The notes: a model not told the origin generated them from the letters alone. 38,213 bases of DNA from an uncultured Solobacterium sp. (GCA_900552125.1 URYK01000026.1:1-38213), one strand, 5' to 3'; shown: positions 8,016 through 17,168, numbered from the stretch's first letter. Translations and numbers: made by a program.

Positions 8016-9199
8016 ATTGGATTTTCTTTATGAAAATATATACTTGATGCGGATAAAACAACAAAAAATAGTAATGCCGTCTGTACCCAATAAATTGTAT
8101 TATCTAAAACACCATGTATTAGTACAGTAAGTATAAATGCACAAATCAAAGAAAACAATCGTAAATCCAACCGTCTTTTAAATAAAAGATATACTTCTTT
8201 TAAATTGCCATATAAATATATTCCTGCAAGTAATACACCAACAATTCCATGGCATAAAATAGGGTCTAGATAAACACTATGTGAGTGTTGAGTAGGATGC
8301 CCATGATATTGTTTATAGATATGGAAATAAGTTAATGGACCTTCTCCAAATAATGGATGTTCCTGAATTCCTTTAATTGCGGTTATCCAAATCTTACCTC
8401 TTTTCATAAAATCAGCTAAGATATTTGCCCTTTGCAGTAGTGAAGGTTCTATTAAAACCATAAGGCCACAGCCACCAATAGCACCCATTGCGGCAGAGAA
8501 ATATCCGAATCTTTTATTTATTAAAAACATAAATGGAATAGTTACTACAAATGGAATCCATGCAGTACGTGAACCAGACAGATATAATGCGAATAAATTA
8601 CATACAATGGTTATTATATAGAAAAATATGCGTCGCTTTTGTTTTACCTGCATCATTTTATATACACAAATTAAAACAATAAATTCAATCATCATTGAAT
8701 AATAATTTGCGTTAAAAAAAGTAGAGTTAATTCTATATTTAGGACTTTCTTCAACTTTAAATTGTAGAAAATCATAATTTAAGCGATCAATAATACGACA
8801 ATATTCCAACATTGCATAAGCAAAACAGAATAAAGATATTATACAGCAGGCATCCAGCAATAACTCAAATAGACGTTTATTTATGATTGTTCTGTAGTAA
8901 AAAATAAAAAGAATAATAAATAAAATCACAATAGCACATAGACCGCCAATAATATTCTTATGAAAGAATGATACTACGATCGATAATATCGAAAATATGA
9001 TCATAAATCCCGATTTTGGTACTTCAGCTATAATTTTTCGTAATCTTTTTGTAATTACTAAATATATTAATACACCTGAAATTGTAAGAATTGGAAATTC
9101 AAATGGTAAAAATATTGAACATACGACGAACATGATAATATATTCATCTAATGTAAAATTGTCAAGTTTTCGATGTAGAAAAGAAGAAATTCTCTCCAT
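7997..9199 (-). CDS. O-antigen ligase / Wzy-type polytopic membrane protein
   Basis: About 400 residues with ten or more hydrophobic helices and a large extracytoplasmic loop containing HPLFGEGPLTYF and HPTQHSHSVYLD, the pattern of the Wzy_C/O-antigen ligase family. Such proteins join or polymerise lipid-linked glycans on the outer side of the membrane. An earlier SGSRTAW segment fits the conserved Arg-bearing loop. The ATG at 9199 (MERISSFLHRK) has GGAGG seven bases upstream; the in-frame Met at 9223 lies upstream of that box and is unlikely. It forms its own unit between two terminators. With tagO and mreB nearby a role in wall polymer or capsule synthesis is likely, but the glycan is unknown. 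Confidence 0.72.
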   Translation of the reverse strand: MERISSFLHRKLDNFTLDEYIIMFVVCSIFLPFEFPILTISGVLIYLVITKRLRKIIAEVPKSGFMIIFSILSIVVSFFHKNIIGGLCAIVILFIILFIFYYRTIINKRLFELLLDACCIISLFCFAYAMLEYCRIIDRLNYDFLQFKVEESPKYRINSTFFNANYYSMMIEFIVLICVYKMMQVKQKRRIFFYIITIVCNLFALYLSGSRTAWIPFVVTIPFMFLINKRFGYFSAAMGAIGGCGLMVLIEPSLLQRANILADFMKRGKIWITAIKGIQEHPLFGEGPLTYFHIYKQYHGHPTQHSHSVYLDPILCHGIVGVLLAGIYLYGNLKEVYLLFKRRLDLRLFSLICAFILTVLIHGVLDNTIYWVQTALLFFVVLSASSIYFHKENPIQGKNE

Positions 9200-9286
9200 C
9201 AGGTACCCTCCATTCCTAAACATGCAAACTCATTATAGCATTGCCTACAAAAAATAACAATTCTTATTGAATACCTTACAAATTTG

Positions 9287-9311
9287 AAAGAAAAGCCGAT
9301 AACAATCGGCT
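9287..9311 (-). terminator. Terminator of the coiled-coil gene
   Basis: Minus-strand AGCCGAT / ATCGGCT perfect 7-pair stem with a TGTT loop followed by TTTCTTTC. The stop codon of the gene lies in the 5' arm. Confidence 0.8.
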
Positions 9312-10635
9312 AGTTGTATTTATTAAGTTCTGTAGTAATATTTGCTATTTTTGACTCTAAATCAGTTTTTCTAGAAGTAAGTGTTGAAATCTGAGTTTCT
9401 GCTTCTTCTTTTTTACTTTCTGCAGATTGCGCTTTTGTATTATATTCATTATTTGCTTCACTTGCTTTTGTATAAATTTCCTGATAATCTGCTACACCAT
9501 ATTGTGAACATAGATTTCTATATCCTTGAAGAGCTGCATCATACTGTTCTTTTTCATCAGCGTTAGAACTATTCTGATATGAGGATAGCTGATTTACTTT
9601 ATCTAAAGCTGCTTTAACTGCATCTGACTGTGACTGTAATTGTACTGCCTGATTATACAAGCTTTGATAAGAATCTAACTCTGCTTGAGCATCATCTCTA
9701 TTTTTCTCAGCTGTTTCTAACTGAGAATTAACTTTATCTAATTGACTCTGATATTGATCTAATTGTTTTTCTAAGCGAGTGATTTCTGCTTGATTTGTTT
9801 CAATATTTACAGAACCTCCATCATCTGAATTATCTGTCTGATCATCCGTTGGCTGTTCAGTTGTTTCTCCTGTATTTTCTTCTGGATCCGTTTTCTCTGC
9901 TGGAGTATCTGAATCACTACCGCCAAAGAAATTAGATAAAGCATAGCGTACACCGAAAAAAGCTGCCACAACGATACAGATACCAACAATTCCAATAATC
10001 ACATAGGTAATTATTTTATTCATTTTCTGTGTTTTTGCTTCATCTACGGAATCATCTTCCTCTAAATCATCGTTATCATCTTTATCCTTTTTATTTTCTT
10101 TTTTCTTTTTACGTTTATTGATTAATGATAATAAGTTGTCATCATCGTCATCGTCATCTTCAAAAACTACTTCATCATCACTATCTTCATCTTCCTCTTC
10201 TTCTACTACATCTTCTTCATAATCTTCATCATCATATAACTCAGATGTAGCATTTTTATCTAGAATCTTTGTTTCCTCTAGTGCAGAAGCTCTAGTTTTA
10301 TTATCCATGATTACTAATGTTTTATCATAAGCAGGCTGATTTTCGAAACCAACTCTTGTTTTTTCAATTAATGTATCATCTACTCTTATATCTGGAATAC
10401 CATTACTGTTTGAATTAGTCTCTGTATTTTTAAATGATCCTGTATCACTGATATGATCAAAAATACTATCATGCTGTGAATTCTGTTTAGCTTCGTAAAT
10501 ACGTTTTTCTTCTTCCTTTTGACGTTTTAGTTCATCAATTTTTCTTCTTAACTCGTTATCTTTACTATATTCATGAATCATATTAGACAAATCATCATCT
10601 TCGTGTGTATTCATATTTTTTCTATCTTCATTCAT
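9310..10635 (-). CDS. Acidic single-pass membrane protein with extracellular coiled coil
   Basis: A 441-residue protein I cannot assign to a named family. From the start: a charged cytoplasmic region with an Arg/Lys/Glu helix, a strongly acidic stretch (about residues 145-175, including a run of seven Asp), a short Lys-rich patch, one transmembrane helix (about 210-232), an acidic Thr/Asp/Glu-rich linker and a C-terminal coiled coil of about 170 residues rich in Gln, Ala, Glu and Asn (QAEITRLEKQLDQYQSQLDK and similar heptads). Type II topology is likely, with the coiled coil outside. The start is ATG 10635 with GGAGG eight bases upstream; the open frame continues 48 codons further but without a ribosome site. 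A role as a wall-associated scaffold or division factor is only a guess. Confidence 0.8.
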   Translation of the reverse strand: MNEDRKNMNTHEDDDLSNMIHEYSKDNELRRKIDELKRQKEEEKRIYEAKQNSQHDSIFDHISDTGSFKNTETNSNSNGIPDIRVDDTLIEKTRVGFENQPAYDKTLVIMDNKTRASALEETKILDKNATSELYDDEDYEEDVVEEEEDEDSDDEVVFEDDDDDDDNLLSLINKRKKKKENKKDKDDNDDLEEDDSVDEAKTQKMNKIITYVIIGIVGICIVVAAFFGVRYALSNFFGGSDSDTPAEKTDPEENTGETTEQPTDDQTDNSDDGGSVNIETNQAEITRLEKQLDQYQSQLDKVNSQLETAEKNRDDAQAELDSYQSLYNQAVQLQSQSDAVKAALDKVNQLSSYQNSSNADEKEQYDAALQGYRNLCSQYGVADYQEIYTKASEANNEYNTKAQSAESKKEEAETQISTLTSRKTDLESKIANITTELNKYN

Positions 10636-10821
10636 ATATAAAACCTCCATTTTATATTCTAATATATATGAAAGGTAATCTTTTGTCGTTTTATCATGCA
10701 CTATGCTGCATGTGTATCTATTATAGCACCGATTTTCATAATATGTCATAGTAATTCTTAACAATCCCTTAAAAATCATATTTTTCTAGTTTTCTTTTTA
10801 TGTAAATATAATCAGGAAAAT

Positions 10822-10867
10822 AAAAAAGGATAATATATCTAATTTATCTAGAAATATTATCCTTTTA
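10822..10867 (-). terminator. Strong terminator after the NrdD-tail-like gene
   Basis: Minus-strand AAAAGGATAATAT and ATATTATCCTTTT arms (about 13 pairs) around a 16-17 base loop, followed by TTTATTTT. It stops transcription of the lepB/10883 unit before the coiled-coil gene. Confidence 0.8.
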
Positions 10868-10882
10868 AACATTAAATTATTA

Positions 10883-11173
10883 TTATGCATGTTTTACACG
10901 ATCATGTTCTTCAGCACGTTTTCCGTTATTAAAACGATCAACAGTTCCTACTAGATAACCTGTAATACGGCGAATCTTTTCAAATCCTTCTGGACGCAAG
11001 TGATATCCCAAGCCTACATCTTCTCCATCAAAAGTTAATTCCACAGAAGTAATTTCTTTTTTAGGATTATTTTGGCGAATATAACTGAAATATGCTCTCG
11101 CCTCTTTTTCACTTACTTCTTCATTAGAATGAACTTCAATCCCATCAATAATTCTTTGATATTCCATTTTCAT
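10883..11173 (-). CDS. Small protein resembling the C-terminal tail of anaerobic NTP reductase
   Basis: A 96-residue soluble protein. Its last 30 residues (RRITGYLVGTVDRFNNGKRAEEHDRVKH, split across about 67-95) resemble the extreme C-terminus of class III ribonucleotide reductase NrdD, where a similar FN-GK-E-RVKH pattern follows the zinc ribbon. The catalytic barrel, the CxxC zinc ligands and the glycyl radical site are all missing. Stand-alone proteins of this kind are annotated as NrdD-like in Firmicutes, but their role is not established to my knowledge. The start has GGAGGCGT before ATG. It follows lepB by 64 bases and may share its transcript. It is not a broken nrdD: start, length and terminator are all in order. 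Confidence 0.6.
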   Translation of the reverse strand: MKMEYQRIIDGIEVHSNEEVSEKEARAYFSYIRQNNPKKEITSVELTFDGEDVGLGYHLRPEGFEKIRRITGYLVGTVDRFNNGKRAEEHDRVKHA

Positions 11174-11237
11174 ACGCCTCCTATTTTCTTTAACTATTAT
11201 AGCTATTCTCTATTATACTTTCAAACCGTATGCTCTA

Positions 11238-11858
11238 TTAATTTCCGATCATTTTTATTTTATCAAATGGATATAGAATAAATATTCCTTTTCCCTTGAT
11301 ATCATCTCTTTTAAATGGACCTACTCGTCGTGAGTCATAAGAAACAACTCGATTATCTCCCATTAGAAAATATTCATCTTCTCCTAATGTTATTTTATCA
11401 AAATCTTGAGTAAAATAATCCCCTCTTTCTCGAATCTGATTTACATAATCAGTATCAAGATAAGGTTCTTCAATCGGTAAACCATTGACGTATACTACAT
11501 CATCTTTCGCATAAACCGTATCTCCTGGAAGTCCAATAACGCGTTTTACCCAGTTTTCTCCACTTTCTTCGTTATATGCAACTACCACATCAAAACGATC
11601 AATATCCGTAAATTTAGCACTAAATACATTCATCAGGCCAACTTCTCCATCTTCTAGGGTTGGATACATGCTACGTCCATCAACACGAACCGGCTTGACC
11701 ACAAAAGTTGTTAGTAAGAAAACAGCAATAAAGCATATAATAAAGGTTTTTAAAAGATCTAAAAGCTCATATTTAATACCTTGTTTTTTCTTATCTGATC
11801 TATTTTCTACATCTACTTCATCAATAACTGCTTTAACGTCATCATTTCTTGAATCCAT
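11238..11858 (-). CDS. lepB: Signal peptidase I
   Basis: Membrane-bound Ser/Lys endopeptidase that removes signal peptides from exported proteins. After a charged cytoplasmic segment of about 30 residues there is one transmembrane helix (about 36-54), then box B with catalytic Ser in GRSMYPTL (S63), box D with catalytic Lys in KRVIGLPGD (K105), and box E GDNRVVSYDSRRVG. The length of 206 and the single anchor are typical of Gram-positive type I enzymes. ATG 11858 has GGTGA six bases upstream; the GTG at 11867 overlaps that box and is less likely. It lies upstream of, and codirectional with, the NrdD-tail-like gene. Confidence 0.94.
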   Translation of the reverse strand: MDSRNDDVKAVIDEVDVENRSDKKKQGIKYELLDLLKTFIICFIAVFLLTTFVVKPVRVDGRSMYPTLEDGEVGLMNVFSAKFTDIDRFDVVVAYNEESGENWVKRVIGLPGDTVYAKDDVVYVNGLPIEEPYLDTDYVNQIRERGDYFTQDFDKITLGEDEYFLMGDNRVVSYDSRRVGPFKRDDIKGKGIFILYPFDKIKMIGN

Positions 11859-11956
11859 GTACTTCACCAGCTCTTTCTTAATCTAAAATATGTTTCTATT
11901 ATAACACTCATCAACAAAAACATAACTGAATATTTTATGATTTTATAAAGAATATA

Positions 11957-11981
11957 GAAAAAGCACATCTTAGATGTACCT
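11957..11981 (-). terminator. Terminator after map
   Basis: Minus-strand GTACATC / GATGTGC stem (one G-U) with a 3-base loop followed by TTTTTC, seven bases after the map stop codon. Confidence 0.6.
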
Positions 11982-11987
11982 TTCACT

Positions 11988-12857
11988 TTAATATGTTAAG
12001 ATTTCAATACCACGTTCAGTAACTAAAATCGTATGTTCCCATTGAGCACTCAGTGAACCATCTTTTGTATATGCTGTCCATCCATTTTCTTCATCAATAT
12101 ATAAGTGGTAATCTCCAACATTGATCATTGGTTCAATTGTAAATACCATACCAGGAACTAACAGCATCCCTGTTCCAGCTCTGCCAACGTGGCTTACAAC
12201 TGGATCTTCATGGAATTCTTTCCCTACTCCATGCCCTGCAAAATCAATTACTACGCTATATCCTTTACTTTTCGCATATTGATAAATCGCAGCACCAATA
12301 TCACCAACATGTCCCCATGGTTTTACTGCATCAATGCCGATCTGAAGACATTCTTTTGTGACTTCCACAAGTTTTCTAGCTTCTTCACTAACTTCACCAA
12401 TCATAAACATACGTGAAGCATCTGAATAATAGCCATGATAAATTGTAGAGACATCGACATTTACAATATCCCCCTCTTTAAGGATAATTTTATCATCAGG
12501 AATTCCGTGACATACCTCATCATTAATAGAAGTACAGCAGCTTTTTGGGAACCCTTCATAATTTAATGGTGCCGGAATAGCCCCATGAGATACTGTATAA
12601 TCATATACTAAACGATCTACTTCACCAGTACTCATACCTGGTCGTATATATTTTGCGACATGATCCAGTACACCTGTATTAATATTTGCACTTTTCTTAA
12701 TTCCTAAAATATCTTCTTTATTTTTAATCAATGAACAATCAGGAACAATATGACCTTCTCTAGCTAATTGCGCAAGTTTTTGGTCAAATTTCTCATGACA
12801 TTGTTTATATTTTTTACCACTGCCACACCAGCAGCGAGTATTTCTATGCATTTCCAT
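11988..12857 (-). CDS. map: Methionine aminopeptidase type I with N-terminal SEC-C zinc motif
   Basis: Cytoplasmic metalloenzyme that removes initiator Met. A SEC-C motif leads the protein (CWCGSGKKYKQCH, about residues 8-20), a zinc-binding element seen in the longer MetAP variants of Firmicutes and thought to help ribosome association. The pita-bread catalytic domain follows with all metal ligands: the VNVDVS and YSDASR aspartates, GHGVGKEFHEDP His, FTIEPM Glu and QWEHTI Glu, plus substrate His in EVCHGIPDD. The length of 289 is right for the SEC-C form. ATG 12857 has GAGGTG at good spacing; the GTG at 12863 sits in that box. It forms its own unit, not the usual adk-map-infA cluster, so this may be a second copy. 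Confidence 0.93.
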   Translation of the reverse strand: MEMHRNTRCWCGSGKKYKQCHEKFDQKLAQLAREGHIVPDCSLIKNKEDILGIKKSANINTGVLDHVAKYIRPGMSTGEVDRLVYDYTVSHGAIPAPLNYEGFPKSCCTSINDEVCHGIPDDKIILKEGDIVNVDVSTIYHGYYSDASRMFMIGEVSEEARKLVEVTKECLQIGIDAVKPWGHVGDIGAAIYQYAKSKGYSVVIDFAGHGVGKEFHEDPVVSHVGRAGTGMLLVPGMVFTIEPMINVGDYHLYIDEENGWTAYTKDGSLSAQWEHTILVTERGIEILTY

Positions 12858-12919
12858 ACTCACACCTCTTTCATCTATTATAGTATAGCACTTATCGTTT
12901 CATTTTCACATAAAACAAA

Positions 12920-13780
12920 TTAAGATTCAGCTTTTTTACTCTCCATTTTATCAATATGTTTCCGAGCTATTCTTTTAAAATCTGTATCTTTTGTTTTTCT
13001 TCTAGGCAGGAAATAATGAGCAATTGATTTCTTTCCTCTGTTTTTCACATAAAAAAATCCTACTATAGAAAATACCGTCGCTCCTATAAAATTAACTAAT
13101 AGATCCTGCATTGTATCTAATAATCCTATATCAAGATATCCATTAAAACCTAAATCTTTTCCATTCACAACTACTGAATTAATCCCATCAATTGTTATTG
13201 GAATATTACTTTTAGTAGGATCAAACATTACTGATGTGATACTATGGATAATTGTATCTTTTTGCATATCCGTATGCATAAAAGTATCCATTCCTAATTC
13301 AAAGAATTCCCATATTACTCCAATTGTCATAGAAAAACAGAAAGCTACAAGTGCCATAAATAATGGGGAAAGCTTAAACTGTAATCGATCATCTTTATTT
13401 AACAAATCTACGAGTGAAAAGCCTATGGCGGCAGCTAGGAAACCATTTAACGTATGCAATATCGTATCCCACATAGGAAATAGTATATAGAAAGAGGAAA
13501 TTTCTCCTAAAATCTCTGCCGCAAAAATAAACAACAAGATAATAATTTCTAACACAGTAGGAAGTTCGATTTTTAATTCTACCTGTAAAAAACTTGGCAC
13601 AATTAATAAACCTAAGGTTAGAATACAAAGAAATACATTCTCAAAGTTACGGTTAAAGATTTGTAGAATCATCATGACAATAACTAATGCACGTAGTGTT
13701 AGATACACTATAAAAGATTTTTTATGTTCTTTTAATTCCATTTGTATAGCTGCCATTAATGTTTCATAACGTTTACGCAT
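12920..13780 (-). CDS. YjdF-like (DUF2238) polytopic membrane protein
   Basis: About 286 residues with seven to eight hydrophobic segments in the first 240 and a basic cytoplasmic tail (about 245-286). The pairing of WDTILHTLNGFLAAAIGF with GVIWEFFELGMD, polar His/Asp/Glu residues inside predicted helices, fits the YjdF/DUF2238 family, whose function is unknown. A GGAGGTGTTTT precedes ATG. It is transcribed toward map with a 62-base gap and no clear terminator between, so some readthrough into map is possible. Upstream gap 13781-13868 shows nothing. Confidence 0.6.
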   Translation of the reverse strand: MRKRYETLMAAIQMELKEHKKSFIVYLTLRALVIVMMILQIFNRNFENVFLCILTLGLLIVPSFLQVELKIELPTVLEIIILLFIFAAEILGEISSFYILFPMWDTILHTLNGFLAAAIGFSLVDLLNKDDRLQFKLSPLFMALVAFCFSMTIGVIWEFFELGMDTFMHTDMQKDTIIHSITSVMFDPTKSNIPITIDGINSVVVNGKDLGFNGYLDIGLLDTMQDLLVNFIGATVFSIVGFFYVKNRGKKSIAHYFLPRRKTKDTDFKRIARKHIDKMESKKAES

Positions 13781-13868
13781 AAAACACCTCCGATGTAATA
13801 TTTATTTTATATATTTGACGATAATATCACATATCAAATGGAATGTCTAGTAAAAATTGAGCTGCATT

Positions 13869-14717
13869 TTAGGTTTGATAAGCGGTTAAAAATTCTAATA
13901 TATAACTCATTGCTTTTTGAAAATCTTCCCCATAAAAACCATGACCTGCACCATTAATTACCTTTAACTCAGCATTCGGATAAACCTGTATTGCCCGCTC
14001 TGAATAAGAGAGAGGTACTATCTCATCTTGATCTCCATGAATAATTAATACATCCTTATTATATGGAGTAATTCCTTTATAAATATCATATCCAATTAAA
14101 GGTTCGAAATATGCTTTCCCAACTTCCATCCACATAAAGTAATAAGTCTCTGGTATTTCTTCCATATCTTGAAATAACTCATTCGCTCTTTTTGAAAGGA
14201 TAAATGCAGGGTATAGAAGAATCATTCCTTTTATTTCATTCAAGTGATCTGCTCCTGTTATTGCGGAAACAGCCCCACCTTGACTTGTCCCAATCAAAAA
14301 GATATTCCTGCTATCAACATAATCAAGTTCCTTCAGACGTTCTATTACAGCTTCTAAATCAGCTTTTTCTGTAAATAAAGACATTTTTAAAGTTGAACCA
14401 TCACTTTAGCTATCTGTGCTTCCTCCACAAAAATCAAAACAATATACTACATATCCGTTTTCTGCTAATTGTTCAGCATATGGTATACCTACCTGATAAT
14501 TTCCTCCAAAGCCATGTGAAAAAATTATTGTGGGCATCTTCTCTTCAGCATTTTGTGGAATATAAATTTTGCCATAGATTTGATTTTTTCCTCTTTGCGC
14601 ATATAGTTCTTCTACTTTATACGTATATGCAGTAGTACCTGTTGATGACACATCTAAACTCGATGATTTATTAACATTTGTACAGCCACATAAAATAAAT
14701 AAAGAGATAAGTATCAT
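13869..14717 (-). pseudogene. Alpha/beta hydrolase lipoprotein interrupted by an in-frame TAA
   Basis: Two open frames, 14717-14406 and 14384-13869, are in the same phase and together make one hydrolase. The 5' part has a lipoprotein signal with lipobox LCGC, the oxyanion segment FSHGFGGN and YCFDFCGGSTDS. Then comes TAA (14408-14406), and reading on gives SDGSTLKMSLFTEKADLEAVI, followed by the nucleophile elbow GTSQGG, the acid loop IIHGDQDEIVPL and the catalytic His in GAGHGF. Ser, Asp and His of the triad are all after the stop. No base is lost, so a single substitution (for example AAA to TAA) explains it. No ribosome site precedes the Met at 14384. The signal peptide also lacks its usual Lys/Arg: an ATGAAAAGG just upstream is one base out of frame, possibly a second lesion. 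Confidence 0.85.
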
Positions 14718-14732
14718 TATTCCTTTTCATAA

Positions 14733-15175
14733 TTAATTTTGCGAATTTGCCTCTATAATCTCTTGTAAAGTTACGTGTTCATTACGATAACGTTCGTTCG
14801 GGTTCTTTTCTGGAATGCTTAAGCCAATAGCTTTTTGTAGGCACGCATGTACACAAGCTAAACAAGTCTTACAATTTCCCGGATGATATACTGCTTTTTT
14901 ATTCTCAATAGAGATGGAAGCAGATGGACAAATGCTTTTCAGATGCCACACCCTATACAATTATCTTTAATTTTAATAAGATGTTGCCAACTATCAGAAG
15001 GCATTCGACTCATATTTTCAAGAAATTGCTTATGGGCATTTCTATCATTATCATTCACTTCTGAAATACCATTCTTTCTATTTTTCAAATCCTCTAAGAT
15101 AACCGATACTTGTTCTTCTACTTTTTTATCTATTTGTTTTTGTTCTGCCATATCAAAACCAGGTAGCCAGTGAAC
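14733..15175 (-). pseudogene. Ferredoxin/flavodoxin-type (EFR1-like) gene, 5'-truncated and frameshifted
   Basis: Two open frames in different phases (15151-14939 and 14960-14733) form the back half of a two-cluster ferredoxin. The first ends NCIGCGI then TGA. Restoring one base next to 14939/14940 gives CIGCGICKSICPSASI, a perfect CxxCxxCxxxCP, and the frame continues to the second cluster CKTCLACVHACLQKAI. So a one-base deletion lies inside the first 4Fe-4S motif. Before it is a helical linker (about 60 residues) as in EFR1-type proteins, which carry a flavodoxin domain of about 150 residues in front; that domain is missing. Homologous-looking sequence reaches upstream to about 15175 (WLPGFDMAEQ) and then stops at the merR remnant. 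Family naming is from memory of the architecture. Confidence 0.75.
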
Positions 15176-15450
15176 AGGATGTAAAATGGATTAAAGATCT
15201 AGTTTGTTTAAAAAAATGTGGAATGAGCATTCAGGAAATGAAAAATTATCTTGATTTATGTCTTCAGGGAGAGAAAACAATTCCTCAAAGAAAAATCTTA
15301 TTAGAAAAGAAACAAGAAGCCTTGAGAAAGTCTATCCAAGAGCTTACAGAAAGTATTCATTATATTGATTTAAAACAGTCATTTTATGATGATGTATTAT
15401 TTGGAAAACGTCCCTATGTAAGTAATCTTATTCAATCAGAAAAACAGTAA
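15169..15450 (+). pseudogene. MerR-family regulator lacking its DNA-binding head
   Basis: From 15169 the frame reads SEQDVKWIKDLVCLKKCGMS followed by IQEMKNYLDLC, QGEKTIPQRKILLEK and a long C-terminal helix. This is the second half of a MerR regulator's winged helix plus its dimerisation coiled coil. The N-terminal 40 or so residues, with the first helix-turn-helix and RYY motif, are absent, and the bases upstream belong to the ferredoxin remnant on the other strand. The first Met in frame (15223) has no ribosome site. It therefore cannot bind DNA as a normal MerR and is probably not expressed. Confidence 0.75.
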
Positions 15451-15452
15451 CA

Positions 15453-15480
15453 AAAAAGGAAGTACTCACTTCCCTTTTTT
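15453..15480. terminator. Bidirectional terminator between the merR remnant and fhs
   Basis: GGAAGT-ACTC-ACTTCC hairpin with AAAAAA on one side and TTTTTT on the other, so it can stop transcripts from both convergent genes. Confidence 0.8.
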
Positions 15481-15497
15481 ATTAGATTTTAATTTTA

Positions 15498-17168
15498 CTA
15501 GAATAATCCTTCAATATGTCCATTTTCATCAATGTCCATATTATTTGCGGCCGGTATTTTTGGTAAGCCTGGCATTGTTAGGATCTTTCCAGTTAAAGCA
15601 ACTAAGAATCCTGCCCCTAGACTTGGTCGTAATTCTCTAACAGTGATAGTAAAATCTTTAGGTGCTCCATATACTTTTGCATCATCAGATAAAGACATCT
15701 GTGTTTTTGCCATACAGATAGGCATATGATTCCAGCCTAAAGAGTTATATAAAGCAATCTGTTCTTTTGCTTCTTCTGTAAATTCTACTCCTTTTGCGCC
15801 ATAAACTTTAGTCGCAATTGTAGTAATCTTATCTTCTATACTTGCTTCTACATCATAGAGAGGTGCATAGCTATTTTCCTGATCACAAAGTTCGACAAGT
15901 TTATTTGCTAAATCAATTGCTCCTTCTCCACCTTTTGCCCATACTTGAGATAAGCTCATAGGATGATTATGTTCTTTACACCAGTTTTGTAATGCCTTTA
16001 CTTCTGCAGGTGTATCAGTTGCAAATTCATTGATAGCAACAATATATGGCAATCCAAATTGTTTAACAGTATCAATATGCTTAGCTAAATTTTCGCATCC
16101 AGCTAGCATAGCTTCTACATTTTCTTCTTTTAAATCTTCATAAGCAACATTACCATGTTGTTTTAATGCACGAATTGTTGCGACAATAACAACAGCATTT
16201 GGTTTTAACCCACCAAAACGACATTTGATATCTAAGAATTTTTCAGCTCCTAAATCTGCCCCAAAACCTGCTTCTGTAACTGTATAATCAGCTAGTTTCA
16301 AACAAGTCTTAGTTGCTAAAATTGAGTTACAGCCGTGAGCAATATTCGCAAATGGTCCTCCATGAATTAAAACTGGATTATGTTCTAATGTCTGAACTAA
16401 ATTAGGTTTAATAGCATCCTTCATGACCATTGCCAAAGCACCTTCGATACCTAAATCTTTAACATAGATAGGTTCTTTCTTTGTATTAAACGCAACAAGC
16501 ATATTACCTAAACGTTCTTTTAAATCCATTAAGGAAGTAGAAAGACATAATACAGCCATAACTTCACTTGCGACAGTAATATTAAATCCATCTTTTCGCT
16601 CTACTCCATTAGCTTTAGGTCCTTGTCCAATCGTAATATCACGAAGTGTACGATCATTCATATCTAAGCATCGTTTCCATGTAATATTTTCAATATCAAT
16701 ATCCAATTCATTACCTTGATGAATATGATTATCAAGACAAGCAGAAATTAAATTGTTCGCAGTCGTAATGGCATGCATATCACCTGTAAAATGAAGGTTG
16801 ATATCTTCCATAGGAACAACCTGTGCATATCCTCCACCTGCTGCTCCACCTTTTAATCCAAATACTGGACCAAGACTAGGTTCACGTAAAGCAATCATCG
16901 TTTTTTTGCCTAAGCGATTTAATGCATCGCCTAAACCAACTGTAGTTGTAGACTTTCCTTCTCCTGCTTTTGTAGGATTAATTGCGGTAACTAAAATCAA
17001 TTTTCCATCTTCTTTATTTTCATTACGATGTAGTAAATCTAAAGAAACTTTTGCTTTATATTTTCCATAATATTCTAAGTCATCTTCTTCAATACCAATT
17101 TTAGCCGCTACATCACGAATATGTTCCATTTGACATTCTTGAGCAATTTCTAAATCTGTTTTAAACAT
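15498..17168 (-). CDS. fhs: Formate--tetrahydrofolate ligase
   Basis: Cytoplasmic ATP-dependent enzyme making 10-formyl-tetrahydrofolate, the one-carbon donor for purine synthesis. Family signatures are intact: the P-loop-like [19 protein letters not shown] (about residues 65-83), [20 protein letters not shown], the [15 protein letters not shown] region and the C-terminal [14 protein letters not shown]. The length of 556 is standard. The start has GGAGGTAACATT before ATG. It follows purD by 11 bases, so both are on one transcript under the purine riboswitch upstream; this supplies the formyl donor alongside the GAR synthetase step. The terminator at 15453-15480 closes the unit. Confidence 0.97.
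   Translation of the reverse strand: MFKTDLEIAQECQMEHIRDVAAKIGIEEDDLEYYGKYKAKVSLDLLHRNENKEDGKLILVTAINPTKAGEGKSTTTVGLGDALNRLGKKTMIALREPSLGPVFGLKGGAAGGGYAQVVPMEDINLHFTGDMHAITTANNLISACLDNHIHQGNELDIDIENITWKRCLDMNDRTLRDITIGQGPKANGVERKDGFNITVASEVMAVLCLSTSLMDLKERLGNMLVAFNTKKEPIYVKDLGIEGALAMVMKDAIKPNLVQTLEHNPVLIHGGPFANIAHGCNSILATKTCLKLADYTVTEAGFGADLGAEKFLDIKCRFGGLKPNAVVIVATIRALKQHGNVAYEDLKEENVEAMLAGCENLAKHIDTVKQFGLPYIVAINEFATDTPAEVKALQNWCKEHNHPMSLSQVWAKGGEGAIDLANKLVELCDQENSYAPLYDVEASIEDKITTIATKVYGAKGVEFTEEAKEQIALYNSLGWNHMPICMAKTQMSLSDDAKVYGAPKDFTITVRELRPSLGAGFLVALTGKILTMPGLPKIPAANNMDIDENGHIEGLF

Noticed and set aside
9310..10779. Longer start of the coiled-coil gene at 10779
   Set aside because: The GGAGG box serves ATG 10635; the extra 48 codons have no ribosome site and an atypical composition.
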